Assembly: GCF_016616425.1 (NCBI RefSeq)
Contig: NZ_CP067101.1
Span: forward strand, 248,001-312,000
Source: Bradyrhizobium diazoefficiens
GTDB taxonomy: Bacteria > Pseudomonadota > Alphaproteobacteria > Rhizobiales > Xanthobacteraceae
Length of the DNA stretch: 64,000 nt
Direction: 5' to 3'
The notes under the pieces were generated by a model. That model did not search any database and was not told where the DNA came from. It was given only the letters and a program-made list of their open reading frames with translations. How positions within the stretch are numbered: position 1 is the first letter of the stretch; every line of letters begins with the position of its first letter. Positions 39,242 to 48,152 of the stretch are shown piece after piece. Both the position numbers and the translations under genes were made by a program.

Positions 39242-39550
39242 ATGCTGATGACGAAACGCAAGCCGGCTACGGTCGGCGAAATCCTCACCGAGGAATTCAT
39301 GAAGCCGATCGGCCTGACCCAGGGCGCGTTGGCCGAGGCCATGGGCGTGCAGCGCAAGCACGTCAACGAACTCTGCAACGACCGCCGCAACGTCACCGCG
39401 GCCACCGCGCTGATTCTGGCCCGCGTCTTCGGCAACAGTCCGGACTTCTGGCTGAACGTGCAGCGGCGAACCGATCTGTGGGAGGCGATGCACTCAGCGC
39501 GCGATCGCAAGCGGATCGAACGGGCGCGACCGCTGACCTCGGCGGCGTGA
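39242..39550 (+). CDS. higA: HigA-type antitoxin (XRE family), without a HigB partner
   Basis: HTH protein of 102 residues of the HigA/VapI type: TVGEILTEEFMKPIGLTQGALAEAMGVQRKHVNELCND, then TALILARVFGNSPDFWLNVQRR. HigB toxins normally lie just upstream; the 115 bases before this ATG contain no HigB frame, and none is downstream. It is therefore an orphan antitoxin or a stand-alone repressor. ATG 39242 is chosen (TTG 39233 and ATG 39248 possible); no good ribosome site is seen. Confidence 0.82.
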   Translation: MLMTKRKPATVGEILTEEFMKPIGLTQGALAEAMGVQRKHVNELCNDRRNVTAATALILARVFGNSPDFWLNVQRRTDLWEAMHSARDRKRIERARPLTSAA

Positions 39551-39743
39551 CAGCGGTGGAGCTTTACAGCAAACTTGGCGACTTGGCGGCGTCGATCCGC
39601 TCGATGTCCTCCTTGAGCTGGCAGTTTCCCCGCGGCCGTCCTTCGAGACGCCCGCTTGTCGCGGGCCCTCAGGACGAGGACCTGTCTTGCGATGAACGCT
39701 GGACTTTTCTGGCAATGGGCGCGCTGAAGCGGGCGTCCGCCCT

Positions 39744-41012
39744 TCACGCCCCGCGCTTCGGTCCGATCGCCTCGAAGCCCGCCTTCTGCTCGTCGCTCAG
39801 GTCAAACTCAAAATCGTCGAGCGCGTCGGCAACGCCGTTCACCGCTTGCAGCATCGCCTCCAGCCGCGCCTTCACGGCGGCGAGGCGGGCCTGCGGGGTC
39901 GCCGGGCTCTTCGCGGGACAGGCACTCAGCGTCTGCATCGTGCGCAGCGTGGTGTCCTGGAGCACATCGAGGCGGGCGCGGGCGACATCGTCGAGGTGAA
40001 GCGTGGAAGCGATCTCGGCGGCGGGCCATTGCTGCTGCACGAGCTGCTCATACTGACGCTGCGCCTTTTCGTCATAGCGGGGATCGTAGTCCGGCTCGCA
40101 GGCGGCGGCCGCCTGCGCATCCTTGCGCTGCACGGACGCAAGCGCGGCGCGACGGTCCCGGGAGAGCGCCTCGAGCTTCGCTTTCTGGTGGTCATCGAGG
40201 AGATCTGCGAATTTCGCCAGCGGCGGCGCGACCGCGTCGATTGCCTTGATCATGGCTTCGAGCCGCTCGCGCATCAGGCCGAGGCGCTCGGCGGCCGTGG
40301 CAGGGACTTGCGCCGGGCAGGCGGCGCGGATGGTGTCGCGTGCGGCATTCCAGGCGGATGCGAGCTCGTCGAGCGCGGTGCGCTGCAGCTCGTTCGGCTG
40401 CACGGCGCCAGCAATGCGTTCGACCGGCAAGCCGCCGGTGTCGCTGGCGTCGCAGAGGGTCTCGGCGGCCGGGACCCGCCGCGCACGCCGGCCTTGCGGC
40501 ACCGCGTAGGCGGCGAGCTCGGTCGCCGCATAGGGTGCGAAGATCGCGGCATGGATGTCGCCGTAGCCATAGAGCGAGAGGCTGGTGGCATCGCTGAAGA
40601 TGACGGCATTGGTGATGTCGTCATGCGCGAACGGCCAGAACACCGGGCCGACCCAGCCGTAGCTGCCGTCGGGATGGCGCCACCAGCCCTGCGGGCGCCG
40701 ACCGCCATGCCAGCCCGCCAGCGCAGCCTGTGCCGTGAGCGCCGCGCGCAGCATATAGGGGTTGGGTGGCTTGCCGCGCTCGGCGCCACGGGGATCGTGC
40801 GACCTCAGCGCGGCTGAGCGGTATCGGCTGCCGCGCACCGCCATGCGAGAATGGCGAAGGCGCGACAGGCCCAGCATGTGGCCGACGGCGAAACGTGCAA
40901 CGCCGAGCGGACCGCCGCGCAATCCGAATTGCGCCTCGGCTTTATTCGGCAACAGCACTGCCGCAATCACGAGGGTCGCGCCGGCCAACGTCAGTCTCGT
41001 GCGTCCCGACAT
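39744..41012 (-). CDS. Exported LTXXQ (Spy/CpxP-like) domain protein
   Basis: Protein of 422 residues with signal peptide 1-27 (...NKAEAQF), an Arg-rich segment, a central Trp/Gly-rich part (GWWRHPDGSYGWVGPVFWPF) and two copies of a helical region with the motif pattern LTXXQ-like (LLDDHQKAKLEAL and FDLSDEQKAGFEAI), each ending a four-helix unit that starts with CPA. Spy/CpxP proteins are periplasmic chaperones in envelope stress. The hydrophobic N-terminus supports ATG 41012. A degenerate stress-promoter match (GGAAC-N16-CGTC, 41078-41102) lies upstream. Confidence 0.8.
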   Translation of the reverse strand: MSGRTRLTLAGATLVIAAVLLPNKAEAQFGLRGGPLGVARFAVGHMLGLSRLRHSRMAVRGSRYRSAALRSHDPRGAERGKPPNPYMLRAALTAQAALAGWHGGRRPQGWWRHPDGSYGWVGPVFWPFAHDDITNAVIFSDATSLSLYGYGDIHAAIFAPYAATELAAYAVPQGRRARRVPAAETLCDASDTGGLPVERIAGAVQPNELQRTALDELASAWNAARDTIRAACPAQVPATAAERLGLMRERLEAMIKAIDAVAPPLAKFADLLDDHQKAKLEALSRDRRAALASVQRKDAQAAAACEPDYDPRYDEKAQRQYEQLVQQQWPAAEIASTLHLDDVARARLDVLQDTTLRTMQTLSACPAKSPATPQARLAAVKARLEAMLQAVNGVADALDDFEFDLSDEQKAGFEAIGPKRGA

Positions 41013-41376
41013 GATCGCTGACCTGACCAATTTGGCCTCCTCCCCGCACCAGGCGCGCACCGCGTCGCAGGGGAGATGACGCGCCGGGGAACCAGATGTT
41101 CCGGAGGGAACACAGGGCAAAGCGTCGCGGGTCACTGCACTCGTTTCACGGAAAAGAGCTTCTTGCCAGTTGCTGGCTGCGAGGATTGCCGAACCTGCTC
41201 AACCTGCATGGCTCGAGACGCCCGCTTCGGCGGGCTCCTCGCCAAGAGGGTTTGAAACTTCCCTGAGAAACAAGACTGCATCCCGAGAGCCTGCCATAGG
41301 CGGGCGTCTCGAAGGACGGGTCACGGGCGAGCTATCCGCCGCGTCCTTCTTTCATCTGCGCTTGGCGAAGCGTTGC
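41013..41376. repeat. Intergenic stretch with hairpin repeat (family E)
   Basis: 364 bases without a gene. TCGAGACGCCCGC (41213-41225) and GCGGGCGTCTCGA (41300-41312) are perfect 13-base inverted arms; a related half (TTCGAGACGCCCGCTTG) is at 39645-39661. GTTCCGGAGGGAAC at 41098-41111 is a small palindrome near the LTXXQ gene's likely promoter. Confidence 0.6.
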
Positions 41377-42471
41377 TCACTCCGCCTTCTGCGGCATCAC
41401 GAACGTCTGGCCGGGATAGATCAGATTGGGGTCGTGGATCTTGTCGCGGTTGGCGTTGAAGATCACGGCGTAGCGGGCGCCGTCGCCATAGGCGAGCCGG
41501 CTGAGCGCCCACAGGCTGTCGCCGCGGGAAATCACCCGGCTGCCGCCTGCCTCCGCCGCTGCGGCGTGGAGCACGTCTGCCGGTGAGGCCGATGCAACCG
41601 CCGTGGCGGCAGGCGCCCGCGCCAGGACCCTGGGCTTTGGCGCGCCGGCCGATTTCGGCCGGGGCGCGCGCCTGTCGGGCACTGAAGCCAGGCGCGGCGA
41701 GGCCGACGGCAGGGAGGCCACCGCATCCGATTTGTCATCGGCCTTCCCGGCCTGCTTCGTCTCTTGTCCTGCTTCTTGTTTTGTGGCCGGCGGCGGCGCC
41801 GCCTCGGCGATGGTCACCGCCATGGTCCGGCCGGACTGCGTGACCGTGCCATCCGGCGCCCTGGCCCGGAGCGTCAATTCATAGGAACCGGCGGGAAGCT
41901 GCGGCGGGGTCATCACGAACTGGCCCGAGGCGTCGGCGACCACGGTATCGAGCGCCTTGCCGTCGCGCAGCAGCTCGACCTTTGCACCGGGCGCGGCCTG
42001 ACCGGCGATCACCGCCGCCTCGCCGTGCTCGTCGACCCGGGCCACGTCGAAACGGGGGCCGGTGTCGGCGACCGCCGGGGGCGGCTTGACCGGCGCCAGA
42101 TCGGAGAGCGCAGCCGTGACCTGCTTCTGGCTCTCAACCACCGCGCCCGCCTTCGGCTCGGGGGCTGGAACCGCTGCCGGCGCAGGTGGCGCACTGGCAA
42201 GCTTCGGCTGTTCGGGCTTGAGCTGCTCCGGTTTGGGCTCGTCCGGCTTCGGCTCCGGCTTGAGGTCAGCCTTGGCCTCGACTTTAAGTTCGGCCTTGAG
42301 GTCGATCTTGGGGTCGGCCTTGGATTCGATCCTGGCCTCCGGCTTGGCGGCAACGACGGTCCTGATTTCGCCGGGCAGCAGGCGGCGCAGCTCGGTCGGG
42401 CCGATCACCAGCACCGTGCCGACCAGCGCCAGCAGGCAGAAAGCAATGAAAGCCTTGGATAGGGTCATCAT
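41377..42471 (-). CDS. LysM peptidoglycan-binding protein with Ig-like domain
   Basis: Protein of 364 residues: one N-terminal membrane helix (about 6-25), a long Lys/Glu/Asp/Pro spacer built from KxDxKxE repeats, an Ig-like or carboxypeptidase-regulatory beta domain (AVIAGQAAPGAKVELLRDG...YELTLRARAPDG), an Ala/Pro linker and a C-terminal LysM (SRVISRGDSLWALSRLAYGD...IYPGQTFVMP). It likely stays anchored in the inner membrane and reaches into the wall. Start ATG 42471 (or 42468). Confidence 0.85.
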   Translation of the reverse strand: MMTLSKAFIAFCLLALVGTVLVIGPTELRRLLPGEIRTVVAAKPEARIESKADPKIDLKAELKVEAKADLKPEPKPDEPKPEQLKPEQPKLASAPPAPAAVPAPEPKAGAVVESQKQVTAALSDLAPVKPPPAVADTGPRFDVARVDEHGEAAVIAGQAAPGAKVELLRDGKALDTVVADASGQFVMTPPQLPAGSYELTLRARAPDGTVTQSGRTMAVTIAEAAPPPATKQEAGQETKQAGKADDKSDAVASLPSASPRLASVPDRRAPRPKSAGAPKPRVLARAPAATAVASASPADVLHAAAAEAGGSRVISRGDSLWALSRLAYGDGARYAVIFNANRDKIHDPNLIYPGQTFVMPQKAE

Positions 42472-42643
42472 CGGAAAAGAACCTTGGCAAATCAACCGAG
42501 GGCAGCAAGGTGCTCCGATTTGGCTGCGGCAGCAAGACGGTCGATGGGATGACAAGCCTCGCGCGGATGAACCCGGAGCGACGAGGGGCGTGTCCAAACT
42601 ATCAAGGCCGCACAAGCGGCATTTCTTCAAGGGAATTTGTATC

Positions 42644-42956
42644 GTGACCGTATTTTCCCGTGCCGCGCGACGGCTGACGCTTGTCCTGGCGCTGGTCATG
42701 GCGCCAGTCGCTTCACCCGCATTGGCCGCCCTCCGGCCCGCTGCCGGACTTCATCCTCTCCGACGATTCCGGGCTCGCCTTCACCTCGCCCGACAAGGCC
42801 ATCACTGGCGCTGCCGCTACGACGTCAGGACCGGGCCCCTTCGACGTGCCGGCTATGTTCGCCAAGGCGAATGCAGGAGCACTGAGATGGGAGATCCGGC
42901 GGGGAACAACCAACCGATTCCGCTCCGATTCATATTTCCCTAACCCTCGCTGGTAA
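42644..42956 (+). pseudogene. Possible frameshifted small exported protein
   Basis: A GTG at 42644 opens a clean signal peptide (TVFSRAARRLTLVLALVMAPVASPALAA) that loses coding character near 42730, where another frame takes over with good codon bias (LPDFILSDDSGLAFTSPDKAITG, then FDVPAMFAKANAGALRWEI) to TAA 42956. One missing or extra base around 42725-42735 would join them into a protein of about 100 residues. A sequencing error is also possible. No family is recognised. Confidence 0.38.
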
Positions 42957-43007
42957 CGGGGTCTTTCTGATTTGGCTGCATCTTGCATCCCACAGGGGGA
43001 GGGCTGG

Positions 43008-45668
43008 ATGGGCACATCGATCCGATGGACCGCGCGCATGCGCGCGCTGTTCCGCCGTTGGCGGAGCGCGCCACTGACATGGCTGATCGTCGGCGGCTTC
43101 GTGCTGATGGCTGCGACGGCCATCGGCACCGCGCTCACCGTCGACCGCTTCCGGCAGAATGCGATCGAGAGCGGCCGCGACAGCCTTGAAAGCGCGGTGC
43201 GCCTGCTCGCCCGGCATTTCGACCGCGAATTCGAGGATTTTGCGGTGCTCCAGAAGAGCATCATCGCGGAATTCGAGAGCCGTGGCATCGAGTCCGCCGA
43301 CGTTTTCCGCAGCGAGATGGGGACGCTGGCCGTGCACGAGATGCTGCGCGCAAAGGCCGGCGGCTGGTCCGACGTTGCCGGCGCCAATGTGTTCGACTCC
43401 AGGGGCATGCTGATCAACTCGTCGCGGCGCTGGCCGGTCGCCGACATCTCGGTCGCCGACCGCGGCTACTTCAACCGCCTCAAGAACGATCCGGCCGCGC
43501 AGGAGGAAGTGGAGGTCGTGCCAGGGCGGCTCGGCAACGGACCGGCGATCGTGTTTGCGCGGCGCGTGTCCGGCCCGCACGGCGAATTCCTTGGCCTCGT
43601 CTCGCGCGCGATGGCGCCCGAGCAGCTCGAATCCTTCTTCGCCTCGACCGGCCTCGGCGAGGACTCCTCCATCGCGATGCACCACCGGAACGGCCAATTG
43701 CTCGCGCGCATTCCGCGGGTCGATGCGATGATCGGGCAGAACTTTCGCAAGGGCACGCCGGAGCAGATCGCGGTGTTCGAGCGCACCTTCGTCTCCACGC
43801 AGCTCGCGAGCCCGATCGACGGCAAGGACCGCATCGTCGTCTCGCGACTGCTCGCCGGCGAGCCGCTGGTCGTGGTCGCGACCAAGTCGCTGGACGCGAC
43901 GCTCGCGACCTGGCGCACGCAGACGAAATTCTTCGTCACCGTCGCGGTGCTGTCGATCGGCCTCCTGGTGCTCACGCTGTTCCTGATCTTCCGCCAGGTG
44001 ACGATCCGGCTCTCGCTCGAGAAGCAGCGGCTCGACACCGCGATGAATACGATGACGCAGGGACTGCTGATGTTCGATCAGGACGAGCGGCTGATCGTCT
44101 GCAACCGGCGCTACATCGAGATGTACGGCCTGTCCACCGAGGTGGTGAAGCCCGGCGCCTATTTCCGCGACGTGATCCAGCATCGCCATGACACGGGCTC
44201 GTTGCACGGCGACGTCTCGTCCTATTGCGACGACATCCTGAGCCATGTCGGGCGCAACCAGAACGCCATCGTGGAGACCGCGGACGGCCGCCTGATCGAG
44301 ATCAAGAACCAGCCCGGCGCCGCCGGCGGCTGGCTCGCGACCCATGAGGACGTCACCGAGCGTCTCCGTGCCGACGAGCGCATCGCGCATATGGCGCATT
44401 ACGACGCGCTGACCGACCTGCCCAACCGCGTGCTGATGCGCGGACATCTGGAGCGCCGCGTTGCCGAGCTCAGCCAGGGCAAGCCGTTCGCAATCCTCTA
44501 TATCGACGTCGACGAGTTCAAGGGCGTCAACGATTCGCTCGGACACGAGGTCGGCGACGAGCTGCTGCGCCAGGTGGCGAACCGCCTGCGCGCCTGCGTC
44601 AGCGGCAACGACCTCGTCGCGCGGCTCGGGGGCGACGAGTTTGCCATCGTCAAGGCCGGCACCAACGATGAAGCCGAGCTGAGGGCGCTGGCGGAGAACA
44701 TCCTGAGGGCGTTGCGCGCGCCGGTGGATTGCAAGGGCCAGGACATCCTGACCGATGCCAGCATCGGCATCGCGATCGCGCCCGACCACGGCGACAATCT
44801 CGACGATCTGCTCAAGCGCGCCGATCTTGCGATGTACGCGGCGAAGTCGGAAGGGCGCCGCACCTACCGCGTGTTCGCGCCCGAATACGACGCCAGGGCG
44901 ACGCTGCGCCGTCAGCTCGAGCTCGATCTGCGTCAGGCGCTCGTTCGCGGCGAGTTCGAGGTGCATTACCAGCCGCTGGTCGATCTGGCGGCGAATGTCG
45001 TGACCGGCTGCGAAGCGCTGCTGCGCTGGCGCCATCCGGAGCGCGGCATGATCTCGCCGGCGGACTTCATTCCCGTGGCGGAAGACACCGGCCTGATCGG
45101 AGAGATCGGCGAATGGGTGCTGAAGCAGGCCTGCACGGAGGCTGCCTCCTGGCCCGGCCACATTCACATCGCGGTCAACGTCTCGCCGGTCCAGTTCCGC
45201 TCGCGGACGCTGGCGCTCAAGGTCGCCGCGGCCCTCGCGGAGTCAGGGCTGGCACCCGGACGGCTCGAGCTCGAGATCACCGAGACCGTCCTGATCCGCG
45301 ACGACGAGGAGGCGTTGACGATCCTCCAGCAGCTGCGCGAGCTCGGCGTGCGCATCGCACTCGACGATTTCGGCACCGGCTATTCGTCGCTGAGCTATCT
45401 GCACCGCTTCCCCTTCGACAAGATCAAGATCGACCGCAGCTTCATCAGCGACATCGGCGAGCCCGAAGACTCCTCCCCGATCGTGCAGGCCGTGGTGCAC
45501 ATGGCCGCCGCGCGCCGCATGGCGACCACCGCCGAAGGCGTCGAGACCGAGGCCCAGCGCGAGGTGCTGCGCCAGCTCGGATGCAGCCAGATGCAGGGCT
45601 GGCTGTTCAGCCCGGCGGTGCCGGCGGCGAAATTGAAGCAGTTGCTGGCGAATCAGGCCGCGGCCTAG
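43008..45668 (+). CDS. Membrane GGDEF-EAL protein with PAS, c-di-GMP turnover
   Basis: Protein of 886 residues: helix about 26-45, periplasmic Cache-like sensor about 50-300, helix about 305-325, PAS (PAS-7) about 345-445, GGDEF about 455-615 and EAL about 630-880. Both motifs are intact: GGDEF in RLGGDEFAIV, and EAL in GCEALLRW with NVSPVQF, ELEITET, DDFGTGYSS, IKIDRSF and TAEGVET, so it may have both cyclase and phosphodiesterase activity. ATG 43008 follows GGGGGAGGG. It likely tunes motility or biofilm in response to an outside signal. Confidence 0.93.
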   Translation: MGTSIRWTARMRALFRRWRSAPLTWLIVGGFVLMAATAIGTALTVDRFRQNAIESGRDSLESAVRLLARHFDREFEDFAVLQKSIIAEFESRGIESADVFRSEMGTLAVHEMLRAKAGGWSDVAGANVFDSRGMLINSSRRWPVADISVADRGYFNRLKNDPAAQEEVEVVPGRLGNGPAIVFARRVSGPHGEFLGLVSRAMAPEQLESFFASTGLGEDSSIAMHHRNGQLLARIPRVDAMIGQNFRKGTPEQIAVFERTFVSTQLASPIDGKDRIVVSRLLAGEPLVVVATKSLDATLATWRTQTKFFVTVAVLSIGLLVLTLFLIFRQVTIRLSLEKQRLDTAMNTMTQGLLMFDQDERLIVCNRRYIEMYGLSTEVVKPGAYFRDVIQHRHDTGSLHGDVSSYCDDILSHVGRNQNAIVETADGRLIEIKNQPGAAGGWLATHEDVTERLRADERIAHMAHYDALTDLPNRVLMRGHLERRVAELSQGKPFAILYIDVDEFKGVNDSLGHEVGDELLRQVANRLRACVSGNDLVARLGGDEFAIVKAGTNDEAELRALAENILRALRAPVDCKGQDILTDASIGIAIAPDHGDNLDDLLKRADLAMYAAKSEGRRTYRVFAPEYDARATLRRQLELDLRQALVRGEFEVHYQPLVDLAANVVTGCEALLRWRHPERGMISPADFIPVAEDTGLIGEIGEWVLKQACTEAASWPGHIHIAVNVSPVQFRSRTLALKVAAALAESGLAPGRLELEITETVLIRDDEEALTILQQLRELGVRIALDDFGTGYSSLSYLHRFPFDKIKIDRSFISDIGEPEDSSPIVQAVVHMAAARRMATTAEGVETEAQREVLRQLGCSQMQGWLFSPAVPAAKLKQLLANQAAA

Positions 45669-45677
45669 CGAACGCGA

Positions 45678-46655
45678 TTATTTCGAGACGCGGACGAACA
45701 CGGCGTCGGCTTCGACAGGTCCGCCAGGCTGCATTCGTTCGCCCGTCACGCGGGCGAGAGCACGTTGCACGGCAATCCAGCTCAGAAGCGCGATCGTCAA
45801 GCCGGCGATGACATCGCAAAAATAGTGGCCTCCGTCCACCGGCGTTGCCGCGATCATCGCGACATTGAGCAGGGCGAAGGCGATGCCCACATATCTGACC
45901 GGCCAAAGAGCCAACAGGAAGAGCAGTCCAAGCGCGGCATGCAGGCTGGGGAAGCTGATGATTCCGTCGGCGCCCTCCGCGACCAGCTGACGCAAGGTTC
46001 CGTCGCGCAATCCAAGGAATACCGGAAGAGCAAGATCCCGGGTGACCGGCACGATTGCCGGAGAGTCGACCGAAGACAGGTGCAGATAGCCCCAGACACC
46101 CTGGGCCGGCATCAGGGTCGACACACCGATGGTCAGAAAGGTCGTCAGCACGAAGCTCAGCATGAAGACGCGCAATCGCAGCGCATGCCCCGCCGCCGCC
46201 AAGACGAGGATAATGGCGGTCGTTTGCAGGGCAAAACTCCCATAGGCAAGCGCCAGGATTCGATGCAGAAGCGGCGCAGCATTCATTGCACCGAGCCACG
46301 ACATCCAGTCGAAGCCGAGACGCCGATCCAGCGCGGCGAGCTCGCTGTCCCAGAGAGGGAATGCCGCGCTCGCCGCGACATAGGACAGAGGAGCTGCTAC
46401 CGCCGCAAATGCAATGAGCTGGGCCGCTCCGGCCAATGCGCTGGCGAGAGCCTCATCCTTTCTGACGGTCGTGTAGAACCGGCTCATCGATATGAGCAAG
46501 ACGGTGACGAGGGCCGGCTTCCAGAATGAAATCCATTCGATCCGGAAAGGTCCCAGCATCGCCACCGTCAACACGACGGCGGCCGTGGCCCCAACCGCGA
46601 TCCAGACGATGCGATCGGCGTGCTTCGACCGATCAGGCTCCAGGGATCGGGTCAT
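45678..46655 (-). CDS. PAP2-family membrane phosphatase
   Basis: Membrane protein of 325 residues with about seven helices. The acid-phosphatase motifs are FPSLHAALGLL (motif 2, His) and GGHYFCDVIAG (motif 3, His and Asp) in the C-terminal half; motif 1 is degenerate, as in the Aur1/Ipt1-like PAP2_3 branch. It probably acts on a lipid phosphate, or transfers a phospho-headgroup, at the outer face of the inner membrane. Convergent with the GGDEF-EAL gene, 9 bases apart. Confidence 0.82.
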   Translation of the reverse strand: MTRSLEPDRSKHADRIVWIAVGATAAVVLTVAMLGPFRIEWISFWKPALVTVLLISMSRFYTTVRKDEALASALAGAAQLIAFAAVAAPLSYVAASAAFPLWDSELAALDRRLGFDWMSWLGAMNAAPLLHRILALAYGSFALQTTAIILVLAAAGHALRLRVFMLSFVLTTFLTIGVSTLMPAQGVWGYLHLSSVDSPAIVPVTRDLALPVFLGLRDGTLRQLVAEGADGIISFPSLHAALGLLFLLALWPVRYVGIAFALLNVAMIAATPVDGGHYFCDVIAGLTIALLSWIAVQRALARVTGERMQPGGPVEADAVFVRVSK

Positions 46656-46980
46656 GGACGGCGATCGACCAATGCGGTGGACAGAACGACGGGCGGAATG
46701 ACACGGGACATCGCAACCTCTCGTTGGGGAAGCTGTATCGGATGAAGATTAAGAGAATCGTTCCCGGGAATGTTTAATTGCCTGCAGTGGGCAGTGCCGG
46801 CGGACAACGGAACCATCGGCCGAAAAATTAGGATCAAACCTCGGACTTCGCGGTTATCGCCTCGCTGAGACGGTCGGGAACTCCGGCCGGCGGGCATCGG
46901 CCAACATTGCATCACGCGCATCGCAGGCGGCTTGTCGCCTGGTGCCGTTGGCGCGCGTGCAGGAAAGCGAGCGACGCAAC
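46656..46980. other. Intergenic region between divergent PAP2 gene and exported protein
   Basis: 325 bases, slightly AT-richer. A perfect 10-base palindrome TTCCCGGGAA is at 46761-46770. No EcfG, CRP or FNR consensus was found; promoters for both genes should lie here. Confidence 0.5.
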
Positions 46981-47340
46981 ATGGCGAGCGTGCCTTTCAG
47001 GATGATCCCTCTCATCGCAGTGACGGCCATGATCGGGCTGACCGCGCAGGCCCGCGACGACGGCCGCTATGCAAACTCTCCTCTCAAGGGCTGGTTTGAG
47101 AGCCTGCGCAGCAAGGGCGGCGGCCTCTGTTGTGCCGATGCCGACGGCACGGTGCTCGCTGATGTCGACTGGGACACGCGGAACGGACATTACCGGGTAC
47201 GACTCCTCGGCAATTGGATCGAGGTGCCTGACAACACCGTCATCACCGAGCCCAACCGCGCAGGGCGCACCATGGTCTGGCCCTATTACGTCAACGGCCG
47301 CCCCATGATCCGCTGCTTCATGCCTGGCACCATGACTTGA
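46981..47340 (+). CDS. Conserved exported protein of unknown function
   Basis: Protein of 119 residues with a signal peptide of about 22 residues (MIPLIAVTAMIGLTAQA). The mature part has a GGGLCC pair, a Trp/Asp-rich core (DVDWDTRNGHYRVRLLGNWIEVPD) and a C-terminal ...IRCFMPG Cys. Such short proteins are common in Bradyrhizobium (from memory) and have no assigned role. ATG 46981 is chosen; 47002 is possible. Confidence 0.7.
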   Translation: MASVPFRMIPLIAVTAMIGLTAQARDDGRYANSPLKGWFESLRSKGGGLCCADADGTVLADVDWDTRNGHYRVRLLGNWIEVPDNTVITEPNRAGRTMVWPYYVNGRPMIRCFMPGTMT

Positions 47341-47368
47341 GCCGAAACGATGGCCGCAGTCTGGGCGC

Positions 47369-47491
47369 TCACATTGGCCGTCTTGCCGCCCGCACTTCGG
47401 CGAACTCGGCGTCGGGGTGGCTGACGATGGTGGCAAACATGATGCCGCTGATGATCAGCGACCAGGCGGTGTCCCAATAGATCCAAAACAC
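47369..47491 (-). CDS. Small membrane protein, 40 residues
   Basis: GTG start at 47491 with GGAGG 7 bases upstream. The product is VFWIYWDTAWSLIISGIMFA and continues TIVSHPDAEFAEVRAARR, one hydrophobic helix (about 8-24) followed by a charged tail. It is too short for most gene finders. The strong ribosome site and clean helix make it credible; function unknown. Confidence 0.5.
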   Translation of the reverse strand: MFWIYWDTAWSLIISGIMFATIVSHPDAEFAEVRAARRPM

Positions 47492-47577
47492 GAGCCAGCC
47501 TCCATTTCGATCGCCGTCCACGGGACCGGAAACACGACCAGCCGAGGCTGCTGTTCCCGAGGCAACTAAGCGCGCCG

Positions 47578-47754
47578 CTATCTTGATTTGGTCGGCGGCG
47601 ACGCTCGATCGGTTTGGCGGGTGTGGCGCTTTGCCACGACGTCCTCATCGCGCTCGCCCTCGTGCGAGCGCGGCGGCGACTTGGGCTGGCCGGCCTGACC
47701 GCCATGCTTGCCACCCATGTCGGGCTTGCCTTCGAGATCGTTTTCACGGGGCAT
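47578..47754 (-). CDS. Small hydrophilic protein, 58 residues
   Basis: ATG 47754 to TAG 47578. The product is Gly/Lys/Arg/Asp-rich (MPRENDLEGKPDMGGKHGGQ, then SPPRSHEGERDEDVVAKRHT) and likely disordered, reminiscent of small stress or seed-protein-like peptides. No clear ribosome site is visible. It lies 86 bases upstream of the 40-residue membrane ORF on the same strand, so the two may form a unit. Confidence 0.45.
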   Translation of the reverse strand: MPRENDLEGKPDMGGKHGGQAGQPKSPPRSHEGERDEDVVAKRHTRQTDRASPPTKSR

Positions 47755-47895
47755 GCCGGTTCAATGCGCTGCCGCGGCGTTGGTTCACATTGCGCCGGCC
47801 GTTTTCGCCTGTGAACGAGTTCATAGGATTGCCGCGGTTTGCAGTGCACGATGCCGGGTGCCCGGCACATTCATGACACCGACGGATTCGGCCTG

Positions 47896-48027
47896 ATGCG
47901 GAAGCGGCTCATCGCCTGGACCATCCTGACCTCCGCGCTGGTTGCGGTGGCCGTCTGGACCGTGGTCGGACCACCCGCCCATCGGTCCAGCCCGCATCTG
48001 CCCTCCCGGACAGCGGCGGTGCGGTAG
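47896..48027 (+). CDS. Small single-helix membrane protein, 43 residues
   Basis: ATG 47896 to TAG 48027; MRKRLIAWTILTSALVAVAV starts the product, a positively charged start followed by one membrane helix and a short Pro/Ser/Arg tail. The ribosome site is weak. It lies 126 bases before the beta-propeller lactonase on the same strand. Confidence 0.38.
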   Translation: MRKRLIAWTILTSALVAVAVWTVVGPPAHRSSPHLPSRTAAVR

Positions 48028-48152
48028 CCCTCCGGCGATCAATACGATTTCGGCATCGATCAATCCCAACTGGAATTTGGTGCGGCGGCGTGCCGCCCGC
48101 TATCCTCCCCGGCAAAACGACGATGCCGCGATCCGGCCTTCAGGAGGAGCCC

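Noticed and set aside
41078..41102. EcfG promoter before the LTXXQ gene (GGAAC-N16-CGTC)
   Set aside because: The -10 lacks the final T that matters most; kept only as a remark in the gene entry.
42930..45167. 745-codon reverse frame over the GGDEF-EAL gene
   Set aside because: Antisense shadow; the sense frame has intact GGDEF and EAL motifs.
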